This document shows positions 14,966 to 23,195 of a stretch of DNA of 25,099 nucleotides, piece by piece. The stretch's first letter is position 1. Each line of letters begins with the position of its first letter. Where the stretch lies: assembly GCA_049366815.1 (NCBI GenBank), contig JBMNCO010000076.1:1-25099 (forward strand), in the 5' to 3' direction. Under the pieces are notes generated by a model. That model was not told the origin of the DNA, did not search any database, and worked only from the letters and a program-made list of their open reading frames with translations. A program made the position numbers and the translations under genes. The DNA is from CAYNYM01 sp049366815. GTDB lineage: Bacteria > Desulfobacterota > DSM-4660 > Desulfatiglandales > HGW-15.

Positions 14966-16054
14966 ATGGAGAAAAGACGTATCTATATCAGTGATATTCA
15001 TATGAACGCAGGAAAGGGATTTGATGCGCCAAAGGGCCGATATCCCTACGAATGGTTAGGCCCTGAAGAGGCGAAGAGGTTTGCCGTTTTTTTGGAGGCT
15101 CTGGGCGATCCGACGACCATTCAGGAGATCATCATCATCGGTGACCTGATGGATGATTGGGTATACCCTGTGGATGTCGTCCCGCCTTCCCTGCAATCCA
15201 TCGTGAATGCCCCCGTCAACAGGGATGTTGTCCAGGCCCTGAAAAAATTGTCGAAAAACAAGGAGATCACGGTCGTCTATTTGCCCGGTAACCATGACAT
15301 GGGCGTCACGCGAGAGTTTGTGGAAAAGAACTTTCCGGGAATGATCTTCGGCGGCACGGCCCTGTACAACAGTGTGTACCGCACAAGCAGGCTGAGGGCC
15401 GAACACGGAAGCGCCCATGCCATGTTCAACGCACCGGATGCCGTCAACAGTCCGGGCACCAGGTTGCCGCTTGGTTACTTTATCAGCCGCGTCGTTGCGA
15501 CCAGGTCGCGCGATACCGGATCAACAGAACGGCATTACTGGGCCTATGCGGATGACCTGATCGAGACTCTCGGTCCCCAGAGACTGGCTGCAAGCATCTT
15601 TGAAGCGGTATTGGAGGAGGCCTGTCTCAAGGAAACCACCAAAATTCAAATGCCCCGCAGAAACGGCAAGGCGGAATTTGTGACCGCCGGACAGGTCAAG
15701 GAGAAATATGCGTGCCTTTATGATCAATGGCAGGAACTCTACGGCGCAGGTGTCGCCTTCAAGGCCATGATGGCGGAAATCGGTTTCCTGGGCAAATTGG
15801 CAGACGGTCTGTGCAAAAAGAGCGGTACCAATGTCGTCATCTTCGGTCACAGTCACGACTGGAAGCTGGATAAGGACGCCTGGTTTGTGGCCGATCGGAT
15901 CTATGCCAACTGCGGGACCTGGTGCGACGCTGAAAAACCCTGCACATGGGTGGAATCCCAAAAGGACCGCGAGACACGCAGGCATATGGTACGGGTGATG
16001 GACTGGAACGACGGCCGTCCCAAAGCGCTTGGGGAGGAATGCGTCCCCCTCTGA
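14966..16054 (+). CDS. Calcineurin-like metallophosphoesterase, substrate unknown
   Basis: A 362-residue dinuclear-metal phosphoesterase. The full motif set is present: DIH at 10-12, GDLMDDW with D60, GNHD at 108-111, a His in AEHG (about 147), and GHSH at 294-297. No signal peptide is seen, so it is probably cytoplasmic. It is far longer than LpxH or YfcE and carries a ~130-residue insert between the AEHG and GHSH motifs, rich in charged helices, with cysteines near the C-terminus (CGTWCDAEKPC). The ATG at 14966 is chosen because GGGAGGGAGGACG precedes it; an ATG at 14951 lies within that ribosome site. Co-transcription with recO and the HD hydrolase hints at a nucleotide or DNA-related substrate, but this is only context. 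Confidence 0.8.
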   Translation: MEKRRIYISDIHMNAGKGFDAPKGRYPYEWLGPEEAKRFAVFLEALGDPTTIQEIIIIGDLMDDWVYPVDVVPPSLQSIVNAPVNRDVVQALKKLSKNKEITVVYLPGNHDMGVTREFVEKNFPGMIFGGTALYNSVYRTSRLRAEHGSAHAMFNAPDAVNSPGTRLPLGYFISRVVATRSRDTGSTERHYWAYADDLIETLGPQRLAASIFEAVLEEACLKETTKIQMPRRNGKAEFVTAGQVKEKYACLYDQWQELYGAGVAFKAMMAEIGFLGKLADGLCKKSGTNVVIFGHSHDWKLDKDAWFVADRIYANCGTWCDAEKPCTWVESQKDRETRRHMVRVMDWNDGRPKALGEECVPL

Positions 16055-16055
16055 T

Positions 16056-16083
16056 CAGGCCTGGAAAGTGGACTTCCGGCCTG
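16056..16083 (+). terminator. Strong hairpin after the phosphoesterase gene
   Basis: CAGGCC-t-GGAA and TTCCGGCCTG form a 10-bp GC-rich stem with one bulged base and a short loop, starting two bases after the stop codon at 16054. No T-run follows, so an intrinsic terminator is not proven; it could instead mark an mRNA 3' end or Rho-dependent stop. It is the only strong stem near the end of this operon. Confidence 0.4.
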
Positions 16084-16287
16084 CAGGAAAATATGCGTGA
16101 CTGCATGCCGGTGCGTCATGTTTAAGTTGGAGCCCTCCCAAACATCAGATTCCCGGAATATATTTGGGCAAAGGCCCATCTCTCAGGCGCCGCCTTTGAG
16201 CCCATCATCTTTGACCCCCGACGACACAAAGGCCCGTATCCTGCGGGCGGGGGTACACGCCCATGAAAGAATCACTGAAAATTTCCC
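16084..16287. other. Intergenic stretch upstream of FadR regulator 1
   Basis: Part of the 336-bp gap between the phosphoesterase and the first FadR-type gene. It holds small inverted repeats (TGGGC-aaag-GCCCA and GCCCG-tatcctg-CGGGC) and a 64-codon GTG-start frame with no recognisable family. I see no convincing gene here. Confidence 0.5.
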
Positions 16288-16316
16288 TTGACAACTAAAA
16301 AAGGCTGAACTAGTCA
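16288..16316 (+). promoter_or_regulatory. Promoter of FadR-type regulator 1
   Basis: A perfect TTGACA (16288-16293), a 17-bp spacer and a weak -10 TAGTCA (16311-16316). The -35 context TTGACAAC is identical to that of the paralogous promoter at 18805, which also has a 17-bp spacer. A palindromic operator begins 18 bp downstream of the first -10 base. Confidence 0.6.
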
Positions 16317-16326
16317 TTTAAAATGA

Positions 16327-16356
16327 ACTGTCTGACAGTATGACAGACAGTCAGAC
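16327..16356 (+). promoter_or_regulatory. Nested palindromic operator, likely FadR/GntR binding site
   Basis: Two long inverted repeats interleave: ACTGTCTG (16327-16334) with CAGACAGT (16344-16351), and GTCTGAC (16330-16336) with GTCAGAC (16350-16356). The compact dyad TGTCTGACA occupies 16329-16337. A matching TGTCAGACA lies at the same relative place before the second FadR gene. GntR-superfamily dimers bind such short dyads, so autoregulation or cross-regulation by the two paralogues is inferred. Confidence 0.6.
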
Positions 16357-16390
16357 TTGCAGAAAAAACCAAACAATTGGGTTAAAATTC

Positions 16391-17128
16391 ATGGATAAAA
16401 AGACAATCTCATTCAGTCCTATTAAGAGCAAAAGGGCTTTTGAAGAGCTTTCCAACCATATCAAGGGTCTGATTATTCAAGGAAGGCTGAAGACGGGGGA
16501 CAGGCTCCCCTCCGAGCTTGAGCTGGCCGAACAGTTTCAGGTGAGCCGTCAGACGGTCCGCGAGGCCCTGCGCATATTGGAATTGTCGGGGTTCATCACG
16601 GTCCGAACGGGGGGAAAGGGCGGGCCGACCGTTTCAAACACGGCATTCAATACCATGAACGATCTGCTCCTGGACGTCTTCCAGATCGAAAGGATCAGCA
16701 TGGAGGAGATTACGGTCGCGCGATTATGTATCGAAAAGGCGGTCCTCGCCCATGCGGTAGAAAATGCCGACGAGATGGACATCAAAAACCTCAGCAAGAA
16801 CATTGCGCAGGCGAAAGAAAGAGTCAAAGGGGGCCGGGCGTCCACGGAACTGAATATCGAATTTCATAAACTCCTCGGCAAGGCCTCAAAGAACAGGGTG
16901 TTCCAACTCGTCATGGGGTCCATCATGTCCGTACTCGCTCATTACCACGAGATCATCCCCTCTGACCCGCAGGTTTCCGCCAAGGCGGTCAAATATCACG
17001 AGGAAGTCTTGGCGGCCATCAAGGCCAAAGACGTGGACAAGGCGCTTCGGATGCTCGAAGGGCATCTGGAGGAGGTCAGGGAACGTTTCAAGTGCTACAG
17101 TGACCTTCTTGAGGCGGAAAACGGGTAG
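16391..17128 (+). CDS. GntR-family transcriptional regulator, FadR (FCD) subfamily, paralogue 1
   Basis: A one-component regulator: an N-terminal winged helix-turn-helix (residues ~16-78, with GDRLPSELELAEQFQVSRQTVREALRILELSGFITVRTG) followed by an all-helical FCD effector domain. Candidate metal ligands of the FCD pocket are visible as N-x3-H in ELNIEFHKLL, H in VKYHEEVLAAI and H in LRMLEGHLEEV, so a carboxylate bound through metal is a plausible ligand. The ATG at 16391 gives 245 residues, exactly the length of paralogue 2 and aligned without gaps; the ATG at 16340 would start inside the operator. It lies 81 bp before the UbiD-type gene, its probable target. Nearly the whole DNA-binding half is shared with paralogue 2. 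Confidence 0.9.
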   Translation: MDKKTISFSPIKSKRAFEELSNHIKGLIIQGRLKTGDRLPSELELAEQFQVSRQTVREALRILELSGFITVRTGGKGGPTVSNTAFNTMNDLLLDVFQIERISMEEITVARLCIEKAVLAHAVENADEMDIKNLSKNIAQAKERVKGGRASTELNIEFHKLLGKASKNRVFQLVMGSIMSVLAHYHEIIPSDPQVSAKAVKYHEEVLAAIKAKDVDKALRMLEGHLEEVRERFKCYSDLLEAENG

Positions 17129-17209
17129 ACTCATCTTGGAAAACCCCGCTCAGGTTGGTCCAAGGAACTCTAATGAACATGCAAAAATCCATTAAAGAAA
17201 GGAGATGGT

Positions 17210-18694
17210 ATGGCAGATTTTAACGATTTGCGGGAATGGTTGGAACTGGTTGAGGAGATGGGTGAGCTGAAAAGGATCGGTCAGGAGATCGACTGGAACG
17301 AAGAGCTTACGGCGATCACGTACATGGCGGGAAAGACAAAGGGCAGCCCGGGCCTCCTTTTTGAGAAGATCAAGGGCCATCCCGAAGGATTCAGTGTCCT
17401 GAGTAACATTCTGGGTTCCAGCCTCAAAAGGATCGCCCTCACGCTTGGAATTCCCACGGATCTATCCACCATCGACATGATCAAGGAGACCAAGGATGTC
17501 TTCAAGAAACGGATTCCTCCTCGGACTGTGAACAAGGCGGAAGCGCCGGTGAATGAAAACATGATCACGGGGAAAGACGTGGACCTCAATCGTTTTCCGG
17601 CCCCAAAGATGTGGCCTCTGGACGGGGGAAGATATATCGGAACCGCCGATGTGGTCATCACCAGGGACCCGGACAGCGGTTATATCAACTTAGGGACCTA
17701 CCGCCAGATGGTCCAGTCCCGCAATAAGGTGGGTTTTTATATCTCACCGGGGAAGGATGCCATCCTTCACCGGGAAAAGTGGTGGGAAAAGGGGCGGCCC
17801 TGCGAGGTGGCCGTCGCCTACGGGATTGACCCTCGGCTGTTTATCGTCGGGGCCATAGGTTTCCCCAAAAACGTTTCCGAGTATGAATACGCCGGAGGCA
17901 TCAAGGGGGAGGCCATTCGAGTGGTCAAGGCAGAGACCATCGACATGCTGATTCCGGCCGACGCCGAAATCGTCGTGGAGGGCGTTTGTTATCCGGACCA
18001 ATATATGGAGGAAGGCCCCTTTGGGGAGTTCCAGGGCTATTACGGCCGCCCCGGAGGAAAGACCCCATTTATCGAGGTCAAGTGCATCCATCACAGAAAC
18101 AACCCTATCCTCACCGCGGCATTGATGGCCGATCATCCTTCCTGCGAGCAGAACACCTTTTTTGGAATCGCCCGCTCGGCAAGGATATGGGACGATCTGG
18201 ATCTCATGGGAATCCCCGGGATAAAAGGCGTCTATTCCATGCCCTCTGCGGCCGGCGGATTCGGCGTCGTGGTGGTCTCCATCGAACAGCGATACGCGGG
18301 TCACGCCGCCCAGGTCGCGGCCTTGACCGCCCAATGCGCCGGAGCGGCATATTACACCAAGTGGATCATTGTCGTTGACCATGATGTGGATCCGACTGAC
18401 ATCGAACAGGTCATTTGGGCCATGTCCACCCGATGCAGTCCTGCAGACGATCTGGATGTCCTCAGAAATACCTTGTCAACCTACCTCGATCCCACCAGGA
18501 ATCCGCCTGAGTTGAGACCCTACGGCTCCAAGGTCCTGGTCAATGCATGCATGGAGCATCGCTTTCTCAAGGAATTCTCCAAGAGGACACGTCTTCGTGA
18601 GTCCATGTATCGACAGGTGAAAGACAAGTGGACTGAGTTGGGTTTCGATTTCCCGCCCCCGGACCTGACCATTTTTGAAGAAGAGGCAAAATAA
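17210..18694 (+). CDS. UbiD-family (prenylated-FMN) decarboxylase
   Basis: UbiD enzymes reversibly decarboxylate aromatic or alpha,beta-unsaturated acids using prenylated FMN made by UbiX. The 494-residue protein is full length. By comparison with fungal Fdc1, the catalytic Arg is R165 in GTYRQM and the Glu pair is E268/E273 in EGPFGEF, five apart as in E277/E282. Likely Mn/cofactor ligands are N160, H187 and E234. The ADHPSCEQNTFFGIARSA and PGIKGVYSMPSAAGGFGVVVVSI stretches are typical of anaerobic catabolic members. A strong AAGGAGATGG ribosome site precedes the ATG. No UbiX gene lies in the window, so cofactor must come from elsewhere. The flanking transporter and regulators argue for catabolism rather than ubiquinone synthesis; the substrate is not determinable. 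Confidence 0.92.
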   Translation: MADFNDLREWLELVEEMGELKRIGQEIDWNEELTAITYMAGKTKGSPGLLFEKIKGHPEGFSVLSNILGSSLKRIALTLGIPTDLSTIDMIKETKDVFKKRIPPRTVNKAEAPVNENMITGKDVDLNRFPAPKMWPLDGGRYIGTADVVITRDPDSGYINLGTYRQMVQSRNKVGFYISPGKDAILHREKWWEKGRPCEVAVAYGIDPRLFIVGAIGFPKNVSEYEYAGGIKGEAIRVVKAETIDMLIPADAEIVVEGVCYPDQYMEEGPFGEFQGYYGRPGGKTPFIEVKCIHHRNNPILTAALMADHPSCEQNTFFGIARSARIWDDLDLMGIPGIKGVYSMPSAAGGFGVVVVSIEQRYAGHAAQVAALTAQCAGAAYYTKWIIVVDHDVDPTDIEQVIWAMSTRCSPADDLDVLRNTLSTYLDPTRNPPELRPYGSKVLVNACMEHRFLKEFSKRTRLRESMYRQVKDKWTELGFDFPPPDLTIFEEEAK

Positions 18695-18804
18695 CACCCC
18701 CTTCGCGAACAGATCATTCATTCCTGTCCTGAACCGGCCGCTCAAATTTTTCTCTAGCTCCCGAGAAGAGTTAAAGTATACATTGAGGCTATAAAAATTT
18801 TTGC

Positions 18805-18833
18805 TTGACAACAATACAAGATGCATCTAATTT
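18805..18833 (+). promoter_or_regulatory. Promoter of FadR-type regulator 2
   Basis: Perfect TTGACA (18805-18810), 17-bp spacer, TAATTT at 18828-18833. It lies in the AT-rich 214-bp gap after the UbiD-type gene and mirrors the promoter at 16288 in spacing and in the TTGACAAC context. Confidence 0.7.
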
Positions 18834-18847
18834 TCAGAATATCTATC

Positions 18848-18856
18848 TGTCAGACA
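18848..18856 (+). promoter_or_regulatory. TGTCAGACA dyad operator before FadR regulator 2
   Basis: A perfect 4-1-4 dyad (TGTC-a-GACA) whose start is 20 bp after the first base of the -10. The equivalent distance before regulator 1 is 18 bp. Only a single dyad is present here, against the nested set at 16327-16356. Confidence 0.5.
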
Positions 18857-18908
18857 ATTATACAATCTAATACAACAAACCTGTGCAGGTAATAAAAACT
18901 GAATCATT

Positions 18909-19646
18909 ATGACTGACACGAAGATCAAATTCGCCCCTATTAAGAACAAAAGGGTTTTTGAAAAACTCACGGAACACATCAAGAACCTGATCATCCAGGG
19001 GGACTTGAAAACGGGAGACAGGCTTCCTTCAGAACACGACCTTGCCGAGCAATTCCAGGTCGGCCGCCAAACGGTCCGGGAGGCCCTGCGCATACTGGAA
19101 TTGTCGGGCTTCATCACGGTCCGAACAGGGGCAAAGGGAGGCGCGACCGTTTCAAACACGACATTCAATACCATGAACGATCTTTTTCTGGACGTCTTCC
19201 AAATCGAAAAGATCAGCATGGAAGAGATCACGGCCGTTCGATGGGACGTTGAAAAGGCCATTCTCGGTCATGTGATCGAAAAGGCCGATGCAACCGACAT
19301 TGACAATCTCAGCATGAACATTGGGGAGGCAAAGATACGCGCGGGACAAGGTCTGCCCTTCCGGGAACTGAACTTTGCATTCCATAAGCTCCTGGGAAAA
19401 GCCACCAAGAATCGAGTGCACCAAATTGTGGTTGAGTTGATCATGAGCGTGCTCCTGCATTTTCAGGGAGAAGCGCCTCCAGATCTGGCATTTTCCATTA
19501 AGTCCTTGAAACATCATGAAAAACTCCTAGACACTATCATTGCGAAAGACCTCGACAAGGCATTACAGATTCTCGAAAAGCATTTATTGGAGGACAGAGA
19601 TCGCTTTAAGTGCTGCGCTGAACCGGCACAAGTCCAAAACTCATAA
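18909..19646 (+). CDS. GntR-family transcriptional regulator, FadR (FCD) subfamily, paralogue 2
   Basis: It has the same architecture and length (245 aa) as the gene at 16391. Over residues 16-111 about 80 of 96 positions are identical and the recognition region QTVREALRILELSGFITVRTG is unchanged; identity falls to roughly half across the FCD effector domain. FCD metal-site candidates remain (N-x3-H in ELNFAFHKLL, H in LKHHEKLL, H in ILEKHLLED), but pocket residues differ, e.g. LLHFQGEAPP in place of LAHYHEIIPS. Inference: both proteins read the same operator but sense different ligands or different states of the pathway. The DNA is also similar in the N-terminal half, pointing to recent duplication or gene conversion. 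It lies 257 bp before the transporter binding-protein gene. Confidence 0.9.
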   Translation: MTDTKIKFAPIKNKRVFEKLTEHIKNLIIQGDLKTGDRLPSEHDLAEQFQVGRQTVREALRILELSGFITVRTGAKGGATVSNTTFNTMNDLFLDVFQIEKISMEEITAVRWDVEKAILGHVIEKADATDIDNLSMNIGEAKIRAGQGLPFRELNFAFHKLLGKATKNRVHQIVVELIMSVLLHFQGEAPPDLAFSIKSLKHHEKLLDTIIAKDLDKALQILEKHLLEDRDRFKCCAEPAQVQNS

Positions 19647-19812
19647 CTTGTTCCTCATTCCCCCTGTCTCACACAAAATTGAAGGGATCAATTGCATTCG
19701 ATACATGCATCAAAAAATCAAAGATAATCATCGGCTCGATTTCCCCCGACGACTGTCGGCGATTTTCGGGACCGATGCCGAGATAAAGACCGGACTATGC
19801 ATTTCTTGTCAG

Positions 19813-19824
19813 GGAGTCGACTCC
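19813..19824. other. 12-bp perfect palindrome upstream of the TAXI gene
   Basis: GGAGTCGACTCC is a perfect dyad about 80 bp before the TAXI ATG, within a 257-bp spacer. A smaller stem CCGAC-gact-GTCGG (19746-19759) and a tandem GGGTCCG pair lie nearby. It does not match the TGTCnGACA dyad, so if it is an operator another regulator would use it. Chance cannot be excluded. Confidence 0.3.
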
Positions 19825-19903
19825 ATCCCGAAAGGGTCCGGGGTCCGTGTGATGTTAACCTCATACTCGTTATGAAAGCAAACGAGAAAAAAGGAGAGAC
19901 CTC

Positions 19904-20938
19904 ATGAAGCAAAGGCAAAGTTTGATCATCGTATCCCTTTTCTTTTCCTTTTTCCTGCTCGCGCAGGGTCCCTCACGCATGGCTGAGGCAAAATCTTTTG
20001 TCAGTATCGGAACTCATCCGATCGGAAGTTTCTTTAATTCAGTCGGGGCGGCGGTGGCCAAAGTGACCGGCGACCACACCGAGATGAAGGCCACCGTGAA
20101 ACCTATGAAGGGGCCCGTGGCCTGGTATCCCTACATGGAAAGAAAGGCTATTGACATGGGTATCCTCAACATGTGGGATGCGGAAAAGGGATGGCTGGGC
20201 GAATCGATGTACGAAAAACTCTCGAATGGACAGGGGTTTTCGATCCGTCTGGTGGCGGTGAGCGTATACAATCCGACAAGCTTTTGGGTGGCCAAGGATT
20301 CCGGGATCCAGTCTATTCCAGAGCTGAAGGGGAAAAGGGTGTGCGGCAAATATCCCACGCCCTCCCTCCATCTCCAGGCGGAGAGCTACCTGAGAAACTG
20401 GAACATGACCTGGGACGATGTCAATCTCGTTCCCGTCAACTCGATATCTGAAGGAATACGCATGGTGATCGAAGGAAGGGCGGATGCAACCGCCGCTGCC
20501 ATGGGAGTGCCTGACATAGAGGAATTGAACGCCAAGAAAGGCGCCCGAATGCTTGGACTGGACCCCTCGCCGGAGGCCGCAGCCCGCAGCAGGGCCGCTT
20601 TCCCGGGATATCTTGTCAAGGTGAGCCCGGGGAAAGGTGTCACCGGGGTGGAAAAGGAACAGTACGTCTGGGCCTACGACATTTATCTTGTCTGCCGGGA
20701 AGGCCTGGATGACGATGACGTCTTCAGTATCGTAAAGGCCCTTTGGGAAAACCAGCCAGAGTTGGGAAAGATCCACAAGGCCCTCAACAAGTGGACAACC
20801 GATAGATTTGTCTCAAAAGAGGCGCTGATTCCTTACCATCAGGGGGCAATCAATTTCTTCAAAGAAAAAGGCGTCTGGACTGCGGAGATGGAGGCCCTTC
20901 AGACTGAACTCCTGGCCAAGAAGCCCGTCAAACAGTAG
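19904..20938 (+). CDS. TAXI-family TRAP transporter substrate-binding protein
   Basis: A periplasmic receptor of the TRAP-associated extracytoplasmic immunogenic (TAXI) type, which delivers substrate to a fused TRAP permease driven by an ion gradient. Residues 1-29 form a signal peptide (basic MKQRQ, a hydrophobic core, and cleavage expected after AEA). The mature part starts KSFVSIGTHPIGSFFNSVGAAVAK, matching the TAXI opening (normally GT-x-G-x-Y), and continues with FWVAKDSGIQSIPELKGKRV and the ADATAAAMGVPDIEEL segment. The 344-residue length is usual. The AAGGAG ribosome site is good. Known TAXI substrates are mostly carboxylates and amino acids; next to a decarboxylase an aromatic or dicarboxylic acid is a reasonable guess. 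The permease gene is 268 bp downstream. Confidence 0.9.
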   Translation: MKQRQSLIIVSLFFSFFLLAQGPSRMAEAKSFVSIGTHPIGSFFNSVGAAVAKVTGDHTEMKATVKPMKGPVAWYPYMERKAIDMGILNMWDAEKGWLGESMYEKLSNGQGFSIRLVAVSVYNPTSFWVAKDSGIQSIPELKGKRVCGKYPTPSLHLQAESYLRNWNMTWDDVNLVPVNSISEGIRMVIEGRADATAAAMGVPDIEELNAKKGARMLGLDPSPEAAARSRAAFPGYLVKVSPGKGVTGVEKEQYVWAYDIYLVCREGLDDDDVFSIVKALWENQPELGKIHKALNKWTTDRFVSKEALIPYHQGAINFFKEKGVWTAEMEALQTELLAKKPVKQ

Positions 20939-21078
20939 GCGAGAGTTTAGCCGCTCAAAGAAGCTTTTCAAATGAGGCTACGGGAGTCTGTTTTCGTTAT
21001 TGAAAAGAGATTCCCATGCCCCAATCCAATACGGTGGTTTTCAAAAGGGTTACCACTCTTACGTCAATTAAGGCATTC

Positions 21079-21092
21079 TTTTTCATGAAAAA
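21079..21092. other. 14-bp palindrome in the binding protein-permease gap
   Basis: TTTTTCATGAAAAA is a perfect dyad in the 268-bp gap between the TAXI gene and the permease gene. Short stems flank it (GTGGT...ACCAC, 5 bp). It could be an operator or an RNA processing hairpin that sets unequal expression of receptor and permease; no good promoter was seen in the gap. Confidence 0.3.
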
Positions 21093-21206
21093 CCTGCAAC
21101 ATCGTGGTGTCCCCTTATCGGAGACCCGGCACGTCTGAGAAAGACAATTCAACGGGCCCACTGAACCGGTCCCTGAGGGGGCAAAAAGGACCTGGAGATA
21201 ACTAAG

Positions 21207-23147
21207 ATGGAAAAAGCGAAGAAACGTTCCGCACCAAATGCTGTACCAGGGTGGATAAATGGCTACCGGACGATTATCCTTGCCCTCATCCCGATCAGCG
21301 CGCTGGTGTTCTTGCTCCGAATCCCTTTTTTCTTAGGTGTCGACCTTTATATCCAACAGTATTTCGGGCTCGTGTTCGGTCTGATGATAGCCGCGGCACT
21401 CCTGCTCTTTCCCTGGAAAAAGGGCGGCTCACCGGGGCCCTCCTGGCTTGATCTTTTATTGTCCGTGCTGGCCCTGGTCTGCGGCATTTACATCACTGTC
21501 AACTACAAGATCCTCGCAGTTGAGTCCGGGCTCATCACCCCGACACGCATCGTACTGGGCTGTCTGGCAGTCCTGCTTATCCTGGAGGCGGCCAGGAGAG
21601 TAGTGGGATGGGCGTTCGTTGTCATTGTCCTGGTCTTTCTCTTCTATGCCCTATTCTCCTCCCTGCTGCCGGAGGGTATCAACATGGAAAGCATCCCGTG
21701 GGATTCGCTGGCCTGTTTCCTCTATCTCGATCCGCAGGGTATTCTGGGTATTCCACTCAAGGTGGCGGTCACGATCGTCCTGGTCTTTATACTTTTCGGC
21801 CAGATCGTTCAGGCCATCGGCGGCGGGAAAGTCTTTATCGACATGTCCTTTTCCCTCATGGGGAAATACCGGGGAGGGCCTGCAAAGGTAGCCATCATCG
21901 GTTCATCGCTCTTCGGTTCCATTTCGGGCAGCGCCGTGGCCAACGTGGCGACAACAGGCGTTTTCACTATCCCCATGATGAAGGAAGCGGGTTACAAGCC
22001 TTACTTTGCAGGTGCCGTGGAATCGGTCGCCTCCACGGGAGGCCAGATCATGCCCCCTATCATGGGGGCGGCCGCCTTTCTGATGGCGACATTCCTCGGG
22101 ATACCCTATTCCGAGATCGCCCTGGCCGCTCTTGTTCCGGCCATCCTCTACTACATTTCGGTTTTTATCCAGGTGGATCTGCGCGCCTCCAAGGAGAAAC
22201 TCACAGGGCTGCCCCGGGAGCAACTGCCCCACATGAAAAACGTACTAAAAGACGGCTGGACCTTCGTGCTCCCCTTCTTGATCCTCATATTTTTGCTCTT
22301 TGTCTGGCGTCTGGAGCCTGAAATCGCCGGGCTTTTTACCGGCGGGCTGGCGTTGTTCCTGGGTTTTCTCTTCAAAAAAAGGACCGGCCTGAGTCTTCAA
22401 AATTTTTTCGCGCTTTTTTCCAAGACCGGGCGGGCCTTGATCGAGGTCGGGGTCACGAGCGCCGGAGCCGGTATCATCATCGGGGTGCTGAGCATCACAG
22501 GCCTGGGCTTTATCTTCTCCAATCTTCTCGTAAGCCTGGCCCAAGGAAGCGTCTTCCTTCTCCTGGTCATGGCGGCCGTAGGAGCCGTGATCCTGGGAAT
22601 GGGGATGACGGTGACCGCCGCCTACCTCCTCATGGTGGTTCTCATCGCGCCGGCCCTGGTGGATATCGGGATCTCCGCACTCCTGGCCCATTTCTTCGTG
22701 TTTTACTTCGCCGTACTTTCCTTCCTGACCCCTCCGGTCTGCATGGCCGCCTATGCAGCGGCCTCGATTGCGGAAGCCAAAATGCTCAAGACGGCCTTAC
22801 AGGCCATGCGGCTGGGTATTTCCGCTTATGTGGTACCCTTCATCTTCGCCTATCGGCCAAGTTTGCTGTTACAGGGGAGCGCCATGGAAGTTATCGTCGC
22901 CATCTCCGGTGCACTGGTGGGGGTGGCCTTCCTGTCATTCAGTATGGAAGGATATCTTTTCCGAGAATTGAACTGGTTAAAGAGAGTCATTTTTCTTGTC
23001 GGTGGCCTGCTGGTACTTGTTCCGGACATCCTTTCCGACAGCGTTGGTCTCGCCATGACCATCCCGATCCTCATACTGGAATGGAGAAGCAGGGGAGCCT
23101 CCCGTGCCACAAACCCTGCAACCCCCGTGCTTAATTCGCGGGGCTGA
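21207..23147 (+). CDS. TRAP transporter fused permease (4TM-12TM)
   Basis: An inner-membrane TRAP permease in which the small DctQ-like and large DctM-like subunits are one chain of 646 residues, the form that partners TAXI receptors. The N-terminal third has several hydrophobic helices (FGLVFGLMIAAALLLFPW and following). The DctM-like part carries the family hallmark SSLFGSISGSAVANVATTG, then GAVESVASTGGQIMPPIMGAAAFLMA, and later GMGMTVTAAYLLMVVLIAPAL and FLTPPVCMAAYAAASIAEA. Family members import substrate with Na+ or H+. A GGAG ribosome site precedes the ATG. It is 48 bp before the response-regulator gene, so the two are probably co-transcribed. Confidence 0.93.
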   Translation: MEKAKKRSAPNAVPGWINGYRTIILALIPISALVFLLRIPFFLGVDLYIQQYFGLVFGLMIAAALLLFPWKKGGSPGPSWLDLLLSVLALVCGIYITVNYKILAVESGLITPTRIVLGCLAVLLILEAARRVVGWAFVVIVLVFLFYALFSSLLPEGINMESIPWDSLACFLYLDPQGILGIPLKVAVTIVLVFILFGQIVQAIGGGKVFIDMSFSLMGKYRGGPAKVAIIGSSLFGSISGSAVANVATTGVFTIPMMKEAGYKPYFAGAVESVASTGGQIMPPIMGAAAFLMATFLGIPYSEIALAALVPAILYYISVFIQVDLRASKEKLTGLPREQLPHMKNVLKDGWTFVLPFLILIFLLFVWRLEPEIAGLFTGGLALFLGFLFKKRTGLSLQNFFALFSKTGRALIEVGVTSAGAGIIIGVLSITGLGFIFSNLLVSLAQGSVFLLLVMAAVGAVILGMGMTVTAAYLLMVVLIAPALVDIGISALLAHFFVFYFAVLSFLTPPVCMAAYAAASIAEAKMLKTALQAMRLGISAYVVPFIFAYRPSLLLQGSAMEVIVAISGALVGVAFLSFSMEGYLFRELNWLKRVIFLVGGLLVLVPDILSDSVGLAMTIPILILEWRSRGASRATNPATPVLNSRG

Positions 23148-23195
23148 AAGAATCAGGTTGATAGTGCACCTCTATATTGAAAGGAAATCTGGGTT

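Noticed and set aside
16097..16291. 64-codon plus-strand frame before FadR regulator 1
   Set aside because: GTG start without a ribosome site, low-complexity composition, and it runs into the TTGACA promoter.
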